DNA of 64,000 bases, from contig NC_089444.1 in the NCBI RefSeq assembly GCF_026210795.1, forward strand, positions 4,330,501 to 4,394,500, written 5' to 3'. The notes under the pieces are model-generated. The model made no database searches. It was not told the origin of the DNA and saw only the letters and a program-made list of their open reading frames with translations. Source of the stretch: Rhizophagus irregularis (taxonomy: Eukaryota; Glomeromycota; Glomeromycetes; Glomerales; Glomeraceae). This document shows positions 36,412 through 47,689 of this stretch, piece after piece; position 1 is the first letter of the stretch, and every line of letters begins with the position of its first letter. Made by a program: the position numbers and the translations under genes.

Positions 36412-37480
36412 CCCATTCACGCACTCCTTCTTCGGTTATTTGTATTTCTGTCGCTTCCCATTCCATTTCTTCTTCACATTTCCTAAATATCATATTCATC
36501 AATTCCTCATATTTGGGTGACAGTTTTTCCTATCACCTTTTCTGATGAAAATATTGGTGGTGCCACATAACGTTGATAAGGAATTAGCTCTATCTCTTGC
36601 TTCTTTTCCTTTCTTTGATCGTTAATAATTTTCACAACCTCTTCCATAATAATGCTGTCTTTTTGTAATTTCTTACTCGTTACTGTTTCTTGTTCAACGT
36701 CCTACTCTACTCCTAATCTACTGTATATCTTTTAATCATGTCCATAACCTTATTGTCTCCTAATTTACTTGTCGATGGTGTACTGTTACCTTTATGGATA
36801 TTTTTTGTATTCTGATACATACTTATGCCATCCAATTCTGAGAAACTCTTAGTGGTGGCGTATCCAACAAGGTTTCGTCCACCCTCACTTTTATCCTCTT
36901 ATCATCTTTCTTCGCTGGATCAACGTTATTAAAATCTCCTTTCTCTACTTGTTTCTCTGCTCTAAATATCTCTTGAAATTTCTTACTTTCTAACTCCCTT
37001 GTTCTATCGATCGTTCCACCGCCGATTCCATTGATTTTTGATCCTTAAAATACGCTATTGTTTTCCACTTTTTTGATATTTTAGCGAATTTTCCAGTAGA
37101 CGGTTCTTTATTCACAACATTCTTAACAAATTCGTATTCATTACTCTTACATTCCGTCCTCCATTTCTTTAATGGTTAAGTCTCTAGTTAATTGCCAGCG
37201 GTCACGCTCCTTCCTATCTTAAACCGTGCTATCCCTTTGTACCACCTGATTCAATGTTTGTTGATACCGATGCCGAAAGAGGTATTCTTAAATTTTCTCA
37301 AAATTTTCATTTAATAATATATTCGCTCTAACAGATTTGTATTTGTATTAGACCTTTACTTTGATACTAAAGACTTTACCTATATTCAATAGTTCTTTAA
37401 CAATATCATCTTCTTTCCAATACTTCAATATATCGTAAACGTGATTTATCTTTGTTAGTCAGATCATCATGGATTTTTTT
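36412..37480 (-). pseudogene. Degenerate gag/ORF1-like sequence of the retroelement
   Basis: The minus strand gives coding-like stretches in changing frames with internal stops, for example INHVYDILKYWKEDDIVKEL then LLNIGKVFSIKVKV near 37300-37470, and VVKIINDQRK with IPYQRYVAPPIF near 36550-36640. The reading direction agrees with the LTR orientation. The first stretch has the shape of an RNA-binding beta-alpha segment, but the family is not certain. It is interrupted by the hAT MITE at 36024-36403. Confidence 0.5.
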
Positions 37481-38374
37481 ATCTTGAATATTTTTTTAAC
37501 TTTTATTTTTAGTATATGGTTTTAGATTAATTAGCTCCATTTAATTCTGCCTTATGTTAATTTTTAATTAATTAGCTTCATTTTAATAATTATATAAAAT
37601 TACTAGCCTATAGGACCAGGCGTTGCCGGCTGATACTAATAATATTTTAGGATTAATCTGGTAAAAATTTGTAAACCAATATAGTCTGTTATTAAAATAT
37701 TGTAAAATGTATAGTTTAAAAATTTTTTATAGTGCTATTAAGGTAATTTAAAATAATGTAAAATAATATAAAAAAAATTAACAATTTGTCACGCGATCGG
37801 CGCGTCTTGTTTTTATTGGTGCATATTATAAATATTGCAGGGGCATCGACAGGGAGGGGAGGGTCTCTACACGTGATTGCATCCCGATTTTAATAATACT
37901 TTTTTTTGAAAATATTTTTTTTATTATTTAATAATTTCAAAATATTTTTTTCAATTAAAATATAAATAAAATATATTATAAAATCTTAAGTATTAAAAAA
38001 ATAAGATCTCAAATATTTCTAATACAATTTTTTTAGTTACTGCTTAAACAATTTTTTTTTTAAATTGTAAATCTTAATTAGCTTTATTTATAAAACTTAA
38101 AATTTAAGTTTATTAAAATTACATTATTAGATGGCAAGATAATTACAATAAATTAATTTATATTAATTTAAATAAAAATCAATTATGGTATTTCAAAATA
38201 ATGCCAAAAAATATGCAAATTAATCTCAAAATTAAGTATTATAAAATTCCTACATTATAAAAATCTTTTTATATTGGCTAAATATTTTAATACCTTACAT
38301 ATACAAGAATTTTTTGGAAATTATTATAATATTAATAAGATTATTAAAATTAATAAATATATATACAGTATATA

Positions 38375-38576
38375 CAGTGAAATTCGATATACCGGAATCC
38401 CGATATAACGGATCATAAGTAAAACCTCGATATATCGGAATTGAGGTCTGAAGCAGATTATCATAACGAATAATTAATTTACCCTCGATAATCGATATAA
38501 CGGAATTCTTGATATAACGGATTTTTGATAAATTTTACTAATGGAACGGATGGTTCCATTATATTGAATTTCACTG
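38375..38576. mobile_element. Pogo/Tigger-like MITE
   Basis: Ends CAGTGAAATTCGATATA and TATATTGAATTTCACTG are inverted repeats, and the interior repeats CGATATAACGGA and CGATATATCGGA. CAGT ends with GATATAACGGA-type motifs are typical of pogo/Tigger non-autonomous elements. The left flank is TA as expected; the right flank reads TG, so the TA duplication is imperfect. 202 bp. Confidence 0.75.
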
Positions 38577-40325
38577 TGTATATACAGTATATTATATATA
38601 AAGTTAGTTTATTACGGTAGTTAATTATCAAAAAATTGCTTATTTCAAGGGTATTTTCAAAAATTTTAAATAACATACCCCCTGCTTTTTAGCTAACCAA
38701 TAATCCAATACTATATATTATTTTTTTAAAATTCTAAAAAAAATCTAAAATTAAAGTTAAAAAATAAATCAGAAATATCAAACCAAAGAAAATTATTAAA
38801 AATAAAATAGGATAAATTCCATAAAATAAATTTTAAAAATCTGAAATTATTAAAAATCTTGAAATTAAAGAAATATTACCATAAAAATACTAAAGCTAAA
38901 AACTAATAATTAATTTAAGAAAATAAGTTATAAAGATAAAATTGATAAAATTTAAAAAGTATGCTGCTGATATAGATCAAAAAAATAAAAATTAAAAAAA
39001 TACTTAAGATAAAAAATCCATGATAGTGTTGTCACCGGTTTTTGACGTTCGGTCAGGTAGTAACAGAAAAGAAATATAAGGATCGGTTAATAAACAATAG
39101 GGTATTATGATGTTAGATATCAGGTGTTAAAGCAAATCGGTTAATGTACGTGTAAACAATAAGCAATTAATAAATAAATGATAAAGTAATTGAAACGTGT
39201 ATATATTAATCTGTTTATAATCGGACTTAAATTGTGTATAAGTAATAAAACGATATGTAACAAAAGGTCAATAAAAGATACTAGTAAACACTTTAAAGAA
39301 ACAAGCGAATTGTAATAAATCGAAAACAACAGGCGGGTTTATTAACACTTGAATAAAATACGATATTACTGCCCTCTGTAATATCCGTATATCTATCTTT
39401 TGAAAATAAAACCTACACGAACTGCACAAACTACTCCTCCACCATCGGTCCTTTATATATTGTTAAAAATTCGGTGCGAATCTGACTATCGAACAGATTT
39501 GCCACCCGGCCAAATGTCGTATTTGTTAAGCCACCTTTAATTCAGCCACTTTCCCGATTTTATCTAATCATTAAATAACTAAAAATATCTCTATGTAATA
39601 TAACTAAAAATAAACTAATAATAATAAATATATATAAAAAAAAGAAAAACATATATCCCGTGACTAAATAGCATAGCAATCGCATGAAACATGAAATATC
39701 TGATAGTAAATTAAGTAAAATTTTTTACTAGCAAACCATTTATTTAAAAAAAAAATAATTAATTTATAAAGTTATTAAAATTGTAATATTTCAAGCCAAA
39801 ATTCTCAATACCCTTATTAAAAAAAATTTTTTTCAATAAAAATTTTCCATGAAAAGACTTCTAAACGCAATTCTCCATCAAAAAGAGATTTACCTATAAA
39901 AACTTTTCAACCAACAAAATTATCAAAAAAATATCCCCTATTAAAAAACGTTTACCCTATTAAAAAAAAATCAAAAAGATCCTTACCCATTAAAAAAAAT
40001 TCTACAATGAAATTTCTATGCAAGATTATTTATCTCCCTATTAAAGAAAAATTGGTTAACGAAATTCTCTATCAAATATAAATCCCCTATTAAAAAAAAA
40101 TTCTCTAATGAAAGTTCTCTACCAAAAAATATTTCCATCTATTAAAAAAATTTCTAAAAAAAATTCTATCAAAAAAAAAAAAACCTTCAATGAATTTCTA
40201 TAAAAAAAAAATTCTCAATAAAATTCTTTGTCAAAAAAAAAAATTCACTTCTATTAAAAAAAATTTCTAACGAAAAATTATCAATCAAAAAAAAAAAATT
40301 CTTGATTAAATTCTCATTATACCAG

Positions 40326-40393
40326 CATTATGATGTACTTTTGGCCAGAATTAAAAATTTAATAAAATACTGGCCGGCATTACATCATAAGTT
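40326..40393. repeat. Small hairpin insert inside the right inverted arm
   Basis: ATTATGATGTACTTTTGGCC and its imperfect reverse complement GGCCGGCATTACATCATAAG flank a 20 bp A/T loop. It is absent at the matching place of the left arm, so it looks like a later insertion. Confidence 0.55.
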
Positions 40394-40892
40394 CAAAAAA
40401 AATTCTTAAACGAAATTCACTCTCAAAAAAAATCTTTCCTGTTAAAAAAATTTTTACAACGAAATTATCAAAAAAATCTCGTTAAAATTTCTTTAACGAA
40501 ATTATCGATCAAAAAGAAAAACTCCTCAATTGAAAGAAATACTCTATCAATAAAAAAATCATCTAACGAAATTTTTTTATCAAAATAATTTTATTAAAAA
40601 CAATTTCCTAAAGAAATTATATCAAAGAAAGCTTTACCTGTTAAAAAAAAAAATTCTCTACAAAAAAATTTTATTTTATAAAAAAATCTAATAAAAAAAA
40701 ATGAAGAAAATTCCTACGAAAAATTTTCTAATTAAATTTAAAAACTAAAACTATAAAAATTTTTAAAATTACGCTAAAGATGACAATTTTGTCACCCTGT
40801 GTTGACTAAAAAAAGATCGACTCTGCCGCCGACCAGCGTTAACTACTGAGCTGATCTTTATTACTAATATTTATTGAGATAGTATTGAGATT

Positions 40893-40913
40893 TCATTATA
40901 TCGAATTTCACTG
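40893..40913. mobile_element. Solo end of a pogo-like MITE
   Basis: TTCATTATATCGAATTTCACTG-type sequence (shown in part: TATATCGAATTTCACTG) matches the right end of the element at 38375-38576. No matching left end nearby, so it is a truncated copy. Confidence 0.6.
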
Positions 40914-41409
40914 TGTGTATAGTCTTTTGTTTGACAGATATCATTTTGTACCTGACAGCATTTTGCATACAACACTTTTCAGTAAAGAATAATATGGGGT
41001 GGTTTTGTATATAGACTTTACTTTGTCGGTCATTTGCCTTTTAATATTGTCTATTTGCGCGTCTAGTTCATAGGACATATTGAACATATTTCTAACGAAG
41101 AACGATCGTTCTACTATGTAGGACGAGCTTACATTAGTTATTATATTCTACTCTTTTTATTTGTTTAACAAATATATGTGGTTTGGACTATGCATGGATT
41201 CTATTAGCTGTAAAATTAGAGTATAGTAAAAACTAAAGATAATAAAAACAATATTTAATCATCTTAGTTTTATATTCTTTTTAGTTTTTTAAAATAGAAA
41301 TTTGTTAATGTTATGCTTAATAATGTTATTTAATTTTAATGAAAATATGATAATAAACATGATGACATGATATCTAGAAATAATTCTAAATTGTCCGAGA
41401 ACCTATAAG

Positions 41410-42310
41410 AAATCATAGAAGTGAAGTCTTCGAAACTTTTTACTAACGTTTCTTTTTTTTTGGGTCCTGGTGTCGATCTAGGGGCTTGAGTTCGGTAAGA
41501 ACGTTGCGAAACAATTTGTTTGGGGTTTCTTTTGCCATTAGAAACATTTTTTAACGTTTCTTTTCTTTTCATGGACACTAGTAGCCTTAGAAATGACTTG
41601 GTAAGTCCATTGGGAAGGGTTTTTTTGACATTAACTTGAAGAAACGTACTAAGGTTTCTTTTTTCTTTATTTTTTTCCTTCATCGTTCTCAACCTTCTCT
41701 CTCGCTCTTCCTACCTTACCCTTCTCACCCTTTCTTCTCATTCTTCTTTCTCTCTTCCCCTTTCACTCCTTCCTCTCCCTCTCTTGTTTTCCCCAACCTT
41801 TCCTCTCTTACTTTTGTAGGGCGGCGGAATTTCTTCATAAGTTTATTTTATTAATTTTTTTTATCTTTTATTTTGTACAGTTATCGACAGAATTTTTGCA
41901 CTTCCTAGAACGTATTGGTAGGTTTTGTAGCGTTTCACTTCGAAACTTTTTTAAAAGTTTTTTTTTTATATTACTATTTAATTTTTTTATTAATTTGTTT
42001 TAACATTTTTGTAGGTTTTTGCTTCATTGAACTTACTGGATCTTGGATGATAAGTTAAGAAACGGTTCAGGTTGAACCTTTTTTTTGAAGTTTTTTTTTT
42101 AACACCCCTTTTCCATTTTGTAGATATATTTTTCATTTTTAGGTCGGACTTGGACTTGATTTTCTGCTTTAAATATGATGGCGAATTTGACTCGGAAATT
42201 TTTTATAAATTTCGACTAGACTTTTCTTTGGGAGGTATGAATTTGGGAAGATAATCTTTAAGAAACATTCATTAACTGTTAATGTTTCTTTTTATTTTTA
42301 GGTTTCGGCA
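41410..42310 (+). repeat. Degenerate array of splice-site-like repeats with polypyrimidine block
   Basis: Repeated AACGTTTCTTTT(T)n segments are followed by acceptor-like TAG, short 13-40 bp segments, then donor-like GGTAAG (41494, 41601). Further acceptor-like TTTGTAGG occurs at 41812, 42012 and 42118-42142. A polypyrimidine block lies at 41640-41820. The region resembles, in opposite orientation, the array and polypurine block at 53270-54880. A minus-strand frame at 41336-41692 is not convincing as a gene. Confidence 0.55.
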
Positions 42311-43374
42311 TCTTTTGGAACGGATGATGATATTTTTATATGAAAAACGATTTTTAACGTGCGTTCTTTTAGGGATACAGATCACGTGATTGCGAAATTG
42401 TGGACCGAATTTGATTATATTAGATAGATGCAGATGCTATAAACATGTGGATATTTAAAGTGTTTAATAAATTCAGATTTGTAACTAATATTAAAGCTAA
42501 ATTAACAAATACTGAAACTAAATTTGGGTCGTCTTTAGACCACCATAATTTGACATAAAGTTTTGTGTCGAATATATTACTAATACTAGGTTGAAATGTT
42601 GAATAAAATACGAATAATGACCAAATAATTAGTTTTAATATCAGTCATTATAAATTTTTTAAAAAAATTAAAAAAATTGTTGTGTTTCCAACTAATTTAC
42701 TGCCACATTTTACTGCGCCACATCACGCGAAGCTTCAGATTTTAGAAAAGTTGAAAGTTTGAATTTGTGGAATAATGAAAAAAGCAATTATTATAAATAT
42801 TTCATAACTGAAACTAACTTTTTATTAATTGGATAATTGCTATTGATGCTAGTATTGATTTAAACTAAAATTCTTTCAAGAAACTATTTTTTTTTATTCA
42901 ATTTACAATGATTGGACAAGATAGTAATTGCACATTTGTCGCAATAAGTCACGTGCATAATAAAGCACGACTTCATCCAATTAAAAAATTTTTTTGTTTA
43001 AATATTTATACCTACAAAAAAAATACAAATAAAAAAAAAGTTAAAATTTAAAACCGTTTTTAATAAATAATAAAATAAAAAGAAAATAAAAAGAAAATTT
43101 GCGAAGTTAATTTTATTATATAAAAAGAAATAGATCATTATACCTCCACGTCTATGGGATTTGAGGGACCGACCACCTAAAAAGGAAATGTTAATGATTA
43201 TTTCGTTAAAAAAAGATGAATTTTTTTTAAAAAAACCTGATATCTAGTACCGTTAACGCAACTACGCGACTTTTCTAATGATTACCGACATTGTTAACAC
43301 TCATACAATAAAATCATGTGGTTATACGACCTTTATTGTATTCTTAAAAAATAAATTTTGCATCATAATATTCT
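42311..43374. other. AT-rich stretch; one possible mini-exon
   Basis: No gene supported. On the minus strand at 43143-43182, TTTTTAG, then a 35 bp GC-richer segment encoding RSLKSHRRGG-like residues, then GTATAA could be a short exon, but nothing connects to it. Confidence 0.35.
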
Positions 43375-44049
43375 TTAGTAAATAATTAGATTAGCTTTGT
43401 TTTGCTGTGATGATGATGATGATGACGATGCTTCTGGGTGATACTGCTCCTGATAATCAACAAATCCAAATTTATCTGCATATTTTAATAATATATCATT
43501 TAATTTATTTTTGAAGGAGGGAAATAAATTTTTACTTTTCCTTTCCTTATTTTTCACATAAGAATAATTATCAGATGTTGATAATCTATTGGATATATTA
43601 TTAACTGATACATACACTTCATCAATATATTTATTATATTCATATAGGACTACTTTATGTAATTTATATTGAAGATGATATGATTGCAGAAATGTAGGTG
43701 GCATGATATTTTCAACAAGATCAACAATATTTTTTGTTAATTTATCAATGTCTGTGTGAATTTTTTTTGATTTATTATTGGTGGTGATAGGGGTACTAGT
43801 ACTGCTTGTACTGTTGCTGCTAGTGCTGGCAGTAGTGGTGTCAGTGGTGGTGGTACTGCTTGTGCTGTTGCTGCTAGTGGTGGTAGTAATGGTACTGCTC
43901 GTGGTGATGTTATGTTTTAATTTTATTAATTTAGAATTAATTTCCTCCTCCAAATTCTGAACTTTGGAGCTAAATTCTTTTAATTTATTAAAGGTCTCAA
44001 AGTCAACAACATTTTTGGTGAACAGATATATATCAGATCCTTTTCGCAT
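43375..44049 (-). CDS. Low-complexity Ser/Thr-rich hypothetical protein
   Basis: An uninterrupted 224-residue frame. Residues 1-45 are predicted coiled coil (FNKLKEFSSKVQNLEEEINS). Residues 49-90 are almost pure Ser/Thr/Asn from trinucleotide-like repeats; residues 95-200 are a K/N/Y-rich helical region (DIDKLTKNIVDLVENIMPPT); the end is a short poly-Ser tract. A stop precedes the ATG in frame, but the adjacent frame just upstream (44050-44165) reads ISRTLRETLFTQGNTRKLDD and could be the true N-terminus joined through an unseen intron or a one-base frameshift. No signal peptide or membrane helix. Function unknown. Ser/Thr stretch is open in the opposite direction as a Val/Leu repeat, which is only its shadow. 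Confidence 0.5.
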   Translation of the reverse strand: MRKGSDIYLFTKNVVDFETFNKLKEFSSKVQNLEEEINSKLIKLKHNITTSSTITTTTSSNSTSSTTTTDTTTASTSSNSTSSTSTPITTNNKSKKIHTDIDKLTKNIVDLVENIMPPTFLQSYHLQYKLHKVVLYEYNKYIDEVYVSVNNISNRLSTSDNYSYVKNKERKSKNLFPSFKNKLNDILLKYADKFGFVDYQEQYHPEASSSSSSSQQNKANLIIY

Positions 44050-44169
44050 CTTAAACTAGCACATCCTGATGAATCCTTATATAACTTAAAATCATCATCA
44101 TCCAATTTTCTTGTATTCCCCTGGGTAAATAATGTCTCTCTTAATGTTCTGGAAATTGTAGGCTTTATA

Positions 44170-47100
44170 TTATTAAGAAAAGAAATAATTAGTTACATTC
44201 AATTTAAATGTTTGATACTACTACATTAATCCATTTTTAAAAATATATTATGTTTTTGAATAATACATCTTGTCTATAAATAACTCGGACTTCAAAGTAT
44301 TACTCTCCACACCGAGAAAATATAGGATACAAAGCTCCATTTATCTTCCCATAAATAGATTTTTAAAAATGATGTTAAAAATAATTAATTAAAAAAATAT
44401 ACAGTATATACCATAAAAGTTTGTTCATTGCTGTTATCTCTAACAATAACTCTAGCAACTTGTGCGCTTCTTGTTGTGATCTTGATGAGCAGCTCATTAT
44501 CATAAATTATAAAAATGTGATAAAAAAAAAAGGTAGAAAAATTGAGAGATCTGTAAAAGTATTTATAAGATTAATGCCCCTATACAATATCGTATTAAAT
44601 CAAACTAATTCATGTGATGATCCTGATAATTAAGATTTAACTAAGCCATACATAGTATCTAAGCCTTATTTGTGATTAATGTAAGCCTTTAGCTTGATTG
44701 TTCATTATGGGGCTTAAAAAAAGTTGGGTATCGGAAAAACTCATAAAAGTATTGAGTACTGTGATCAAAGCCACAAATATTACAATAGTATTAAAACTAA
44801 TTCATGTGATGATCCAGATTTAATAAGCCATATATATATAAGCCTTATTTGTAATTAATGTAAGCCTTTAGCTTGACTATTTTAAGAATTTTCATACTAT
44901 GGCTTAAAAAAGTGAAATATATAATGATTGTGTAATTTAAGTAGTTTGTGTAATTTCAGTTCAAATTTTTTTTAATACGCATTTTTTTTCATTATTTATT
45001 TATACAAGCATTGTAAAATAAGACAGTTTACTAAAAGAAATAGAAAAAGAAACATTTCTTAGTAATGATAAACATTTTGTTTTTTAAACACATCAAAGAT
45101 ATCATGATTAAGTTTGGGAAGCAATTTTATTTTTATTTTGCGATTTTTACGTTAATTTTGATTAAAAAATTAAAAGCAAATTCTACTGTACATCAGAAAC
45201 CAACATATAATCATGACTAGGTATCAAAGTCCAATATATAATAAATATAAACATAAAATAAACTAGGATGCAAGAATTTATATTGGCAGTTGAACTATAG
45301 TCTCTAGAGTTCAGTTAAACTACCGCCTACACAGCCCTATAAATATTTTTTAGAAAATTGATCACATGTCTGAGTTCTTCTAGAGTAAAAAACTAGAAAA
45401 TAATTATATCTTTATTTTAACGTTATTGTTTAATTTATAGTTTCGAACGAATCAGGTAAAATAATTTATTTGGAGTAATTTATTATTTTATTAATAATGA
45501 TTTTCTTGTCTAATTTTATTTAATTATTTTAATAATATAATAGATCTCAATAAAATTAATCGGTTTTTTTCGAAAATAGTCAGAGTATTATTTAATAAAT
45601 TTAAGCTAGTATTTAAAAAATTTTTATTAACTTAGGTTTAATATTATATCTTAGCGGAAATTTTTATGGCAGGCTCTTGAGATTTGAGAAATCGAGACAT
45701 TTAACTAGAAATATTCCGTCTGTTGAAACAAGTAATATGTCAATTTAGGTAAACGCGGTAAGATAATATTATTCGTTAATTAAAGCTTTAATTTGTGATA
45801 ACTGCAAACGATCTGCAAAAAATGGGAATCTGGCGTGGCGTAAAAAATTATGTGAAAAATTATTGTAAAAAACAAATTATTTGAAACTTTGGGATAAATA
45901 TTATGTATTAAAAAATATGGTGTTGAAAAAATTACTAAAGATCGACATAAATTTGCATAAATGAACTTTTTACAGTTGACTCACGGATCACGAATTAAAA
46001 TGTTTTTTAATATTGGATTTAATATTAAAAAAAATGAATTAACTATCATACCATTATATCATATGAATACTTAACAGTTAATGTTAACGATAATGTACTT
46101 TTTAAAGAATATGACATGAAATTGGAATTTCGACCGTTCTTTATGTTGAATTCAGTTACATAGGCCTAATACAGTAGCATCTTCACTTAAATATTTCAAA
46201 TATTATAAATACTTTAATATGAAAATTAAATGTAATCATAGAACAAAGAAAAATCATCATATCCCTTTAACTTATTCAAATTCATCATATGCTACGGATT
46301 TCCTTTATTATAGTTATAAAGAATAAGAGAGTGGTAATTAACGATATTACACATATATAGTGAAAAGTGCTTTAGAGCTATTCCGATAGAATATCTTCAC
46401 CCGAATATGTAAAATTATAGAAAAGCCTGATTGCCGACGGAATCAGGTGGACAATAGTAGTGTTTCTGACCTTAACTAAAAAATGATTAAGCTTGTTTCA
46501 TATCATATGAAAAAATATACCTAACCGAGATTAGATCGGTCCATAACATTTATTTGTCATCAATAACGCTGATAAAATAGTGTCTTGCTACATTTAAAGC
46601 TTTTCGATTCTATATAAGAACGGATCAAATTGTTAATTGCCGATTAGGAAATAAAGTTAAATTATTCATATCAAGAGAGGGAAATAATGAAAGTGGAAAA
46701 ATGTATCATATCTTTTCGGTTCATCACCGTGCTGTTTTTACATCACTATACAAACATTATTAACAGTACATTTTAATACGTTTCATTTGATAATTAGCGT
46801 CTATTTATTAAAATTTAATACTGTATACTGCAAATTAACGAATAAATTTTTTATACATATAAAAAATTATAATGAATAACATGTATAATGATACCCTATT
46901 ATTTATAGAATAATAATAACGTGTACTTAAAACTAATAAAAATATATTTTTTTTTAAAAAAAAAAATATTAATATATTGATATGTATAATGTTAAAATAT
47001 TTTTATAAAATATTCCCTATAGGATCACACTGGTTCTGTTTGACCGATAATTTCATATATATTAGTTTAGAAGATAATCAAATATCACGAGAAGAAATAA

Positions 47101-47594
47101 ACAGTACTTGTACATAACTATAATCCGACTAATTTAATAGCAGATAAAACCATAAAATCGACGTAACCGCTTATTGCGTTATATCAGCAGTATGCGATAA
47201 ACATTTTTACTATTTTGGAGTGACTAACCCGACTGCTGCCCTCTAAAAAATTTTCTGAAAAAAAAAACTCCGATGAATGTTAGAAAAAGAAAAATACAAA
47301 ATCAAGCTAAAATGCAAAGAAAACATTTCATTATGAAATTTATTTTATTCCTTATTTTTTTTGTAAAAAACAGATGAGAAAGCACATCAAATTATTAAAT
47401 TTGCGGATGAATTTAAAAGTTCTGATTTTCAATTTTTATTTATTACTATTCTATTCATGCAGTGCTAACAATGTTGTGTACGGACACAAAAAAAAAGTTA
47501 GCAATTCAAACGGGAAAAGTCACATTTAATCACGTGATTATTAATAATATGGACTAATCAAACTTGTACTACTGACGTTACTCAACAGAAATCC
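44170..47594. other. Intergenic; one diverged local duplication
   Basis: At 44605-44715 and 44800-44910 a block of about 110 bp is repeated, containing TTCATGTGATGATCC, TAAGCCTTATTTGT and ATTAATGTAAGCCTTTAGCT. Each copy has TAAGCC / GGCTTA ends that can pair. No gene recognised in the remaining 2.7 kb. Confidence 0.5.
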
Positions 47595-47602
47595 TATATA
47601 AA
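47595..47602 (+). promoter_or_regulatory. TATA-like box of the plus-strand RBM25-like copy
   Basis: TATATAAA precedes the first recognisable coding sequence by about 100-190 bp. The surrounding DNA is GC-richer than average for the window. If real, the broken copy kept its promoter. Confidence 0.35.
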
Positions 47603-47689
47603 CTTAGAGTTCCCGTTCTGATTTCATCATTTATATTTACATCTATATATTTTACTTACTTTACTTACTGTTATTCATAGCTCAATATC

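Larger units (their letters stand above)
35204..39600 (-). mobile_element. Degraded LTR retrotransposon, minus strand
   Basis: Two related direct copies, about 35204-35730 and 39040-39600, share GTAGTAACAGAAA, ATATAAGGATCGGTTAA, GGGTTTATTAACA, CTTTGTAATATTCGTATATC (right copy: CTCTGTAATATCCGTATATC) and CCATCCGGCC/CCACCCGGCC. Read on the minus strand each has a TATA-like box before GACCGAT/GGACCGATG and an AATAAA-like AGTGTTAATAAACC, as an LTR should. The interior (36412-37480) is a degenerate minus-strand ORF. No reverse transcriptase is seen, so the copy is non-autonomous or truncated. The LTRs have diverged clearly, so the insertion is old. Confidence 0.65.
34180..40785. mobile_element. 6.6 kb structure bounded by about 0.85-1.05 kb T-rich/A-rich inverted arms
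   Basis: The left arm (34180-35030) consists of irregular units like GAGAATTTTTTTTTAATAGG on the plus strand. The right arm (39725-40785) is its reverse complement with indels. Anchors outside the simple repeats match: TTTAGCGTAGTTTC / AATTACGCTAAA at the outer ends, and GAATTTTGGCTTGAAAT / ATTTCAAGCCAAAATTCTC plus a shared AAGTTATTA context at the inner ends. The space between holds a minus-strand LTR retroelement remnant. The arms could belong to a foldback transposon that was later entered by the retroelement. No transposase is visible. Confidence 0.75.

Noticed and set aside
43778-43960. Plus-strand Val/Leu repeat frame
   Set aside because: Antisense of the Ser/Thr tract of the minus-strand gene 43375-44049.
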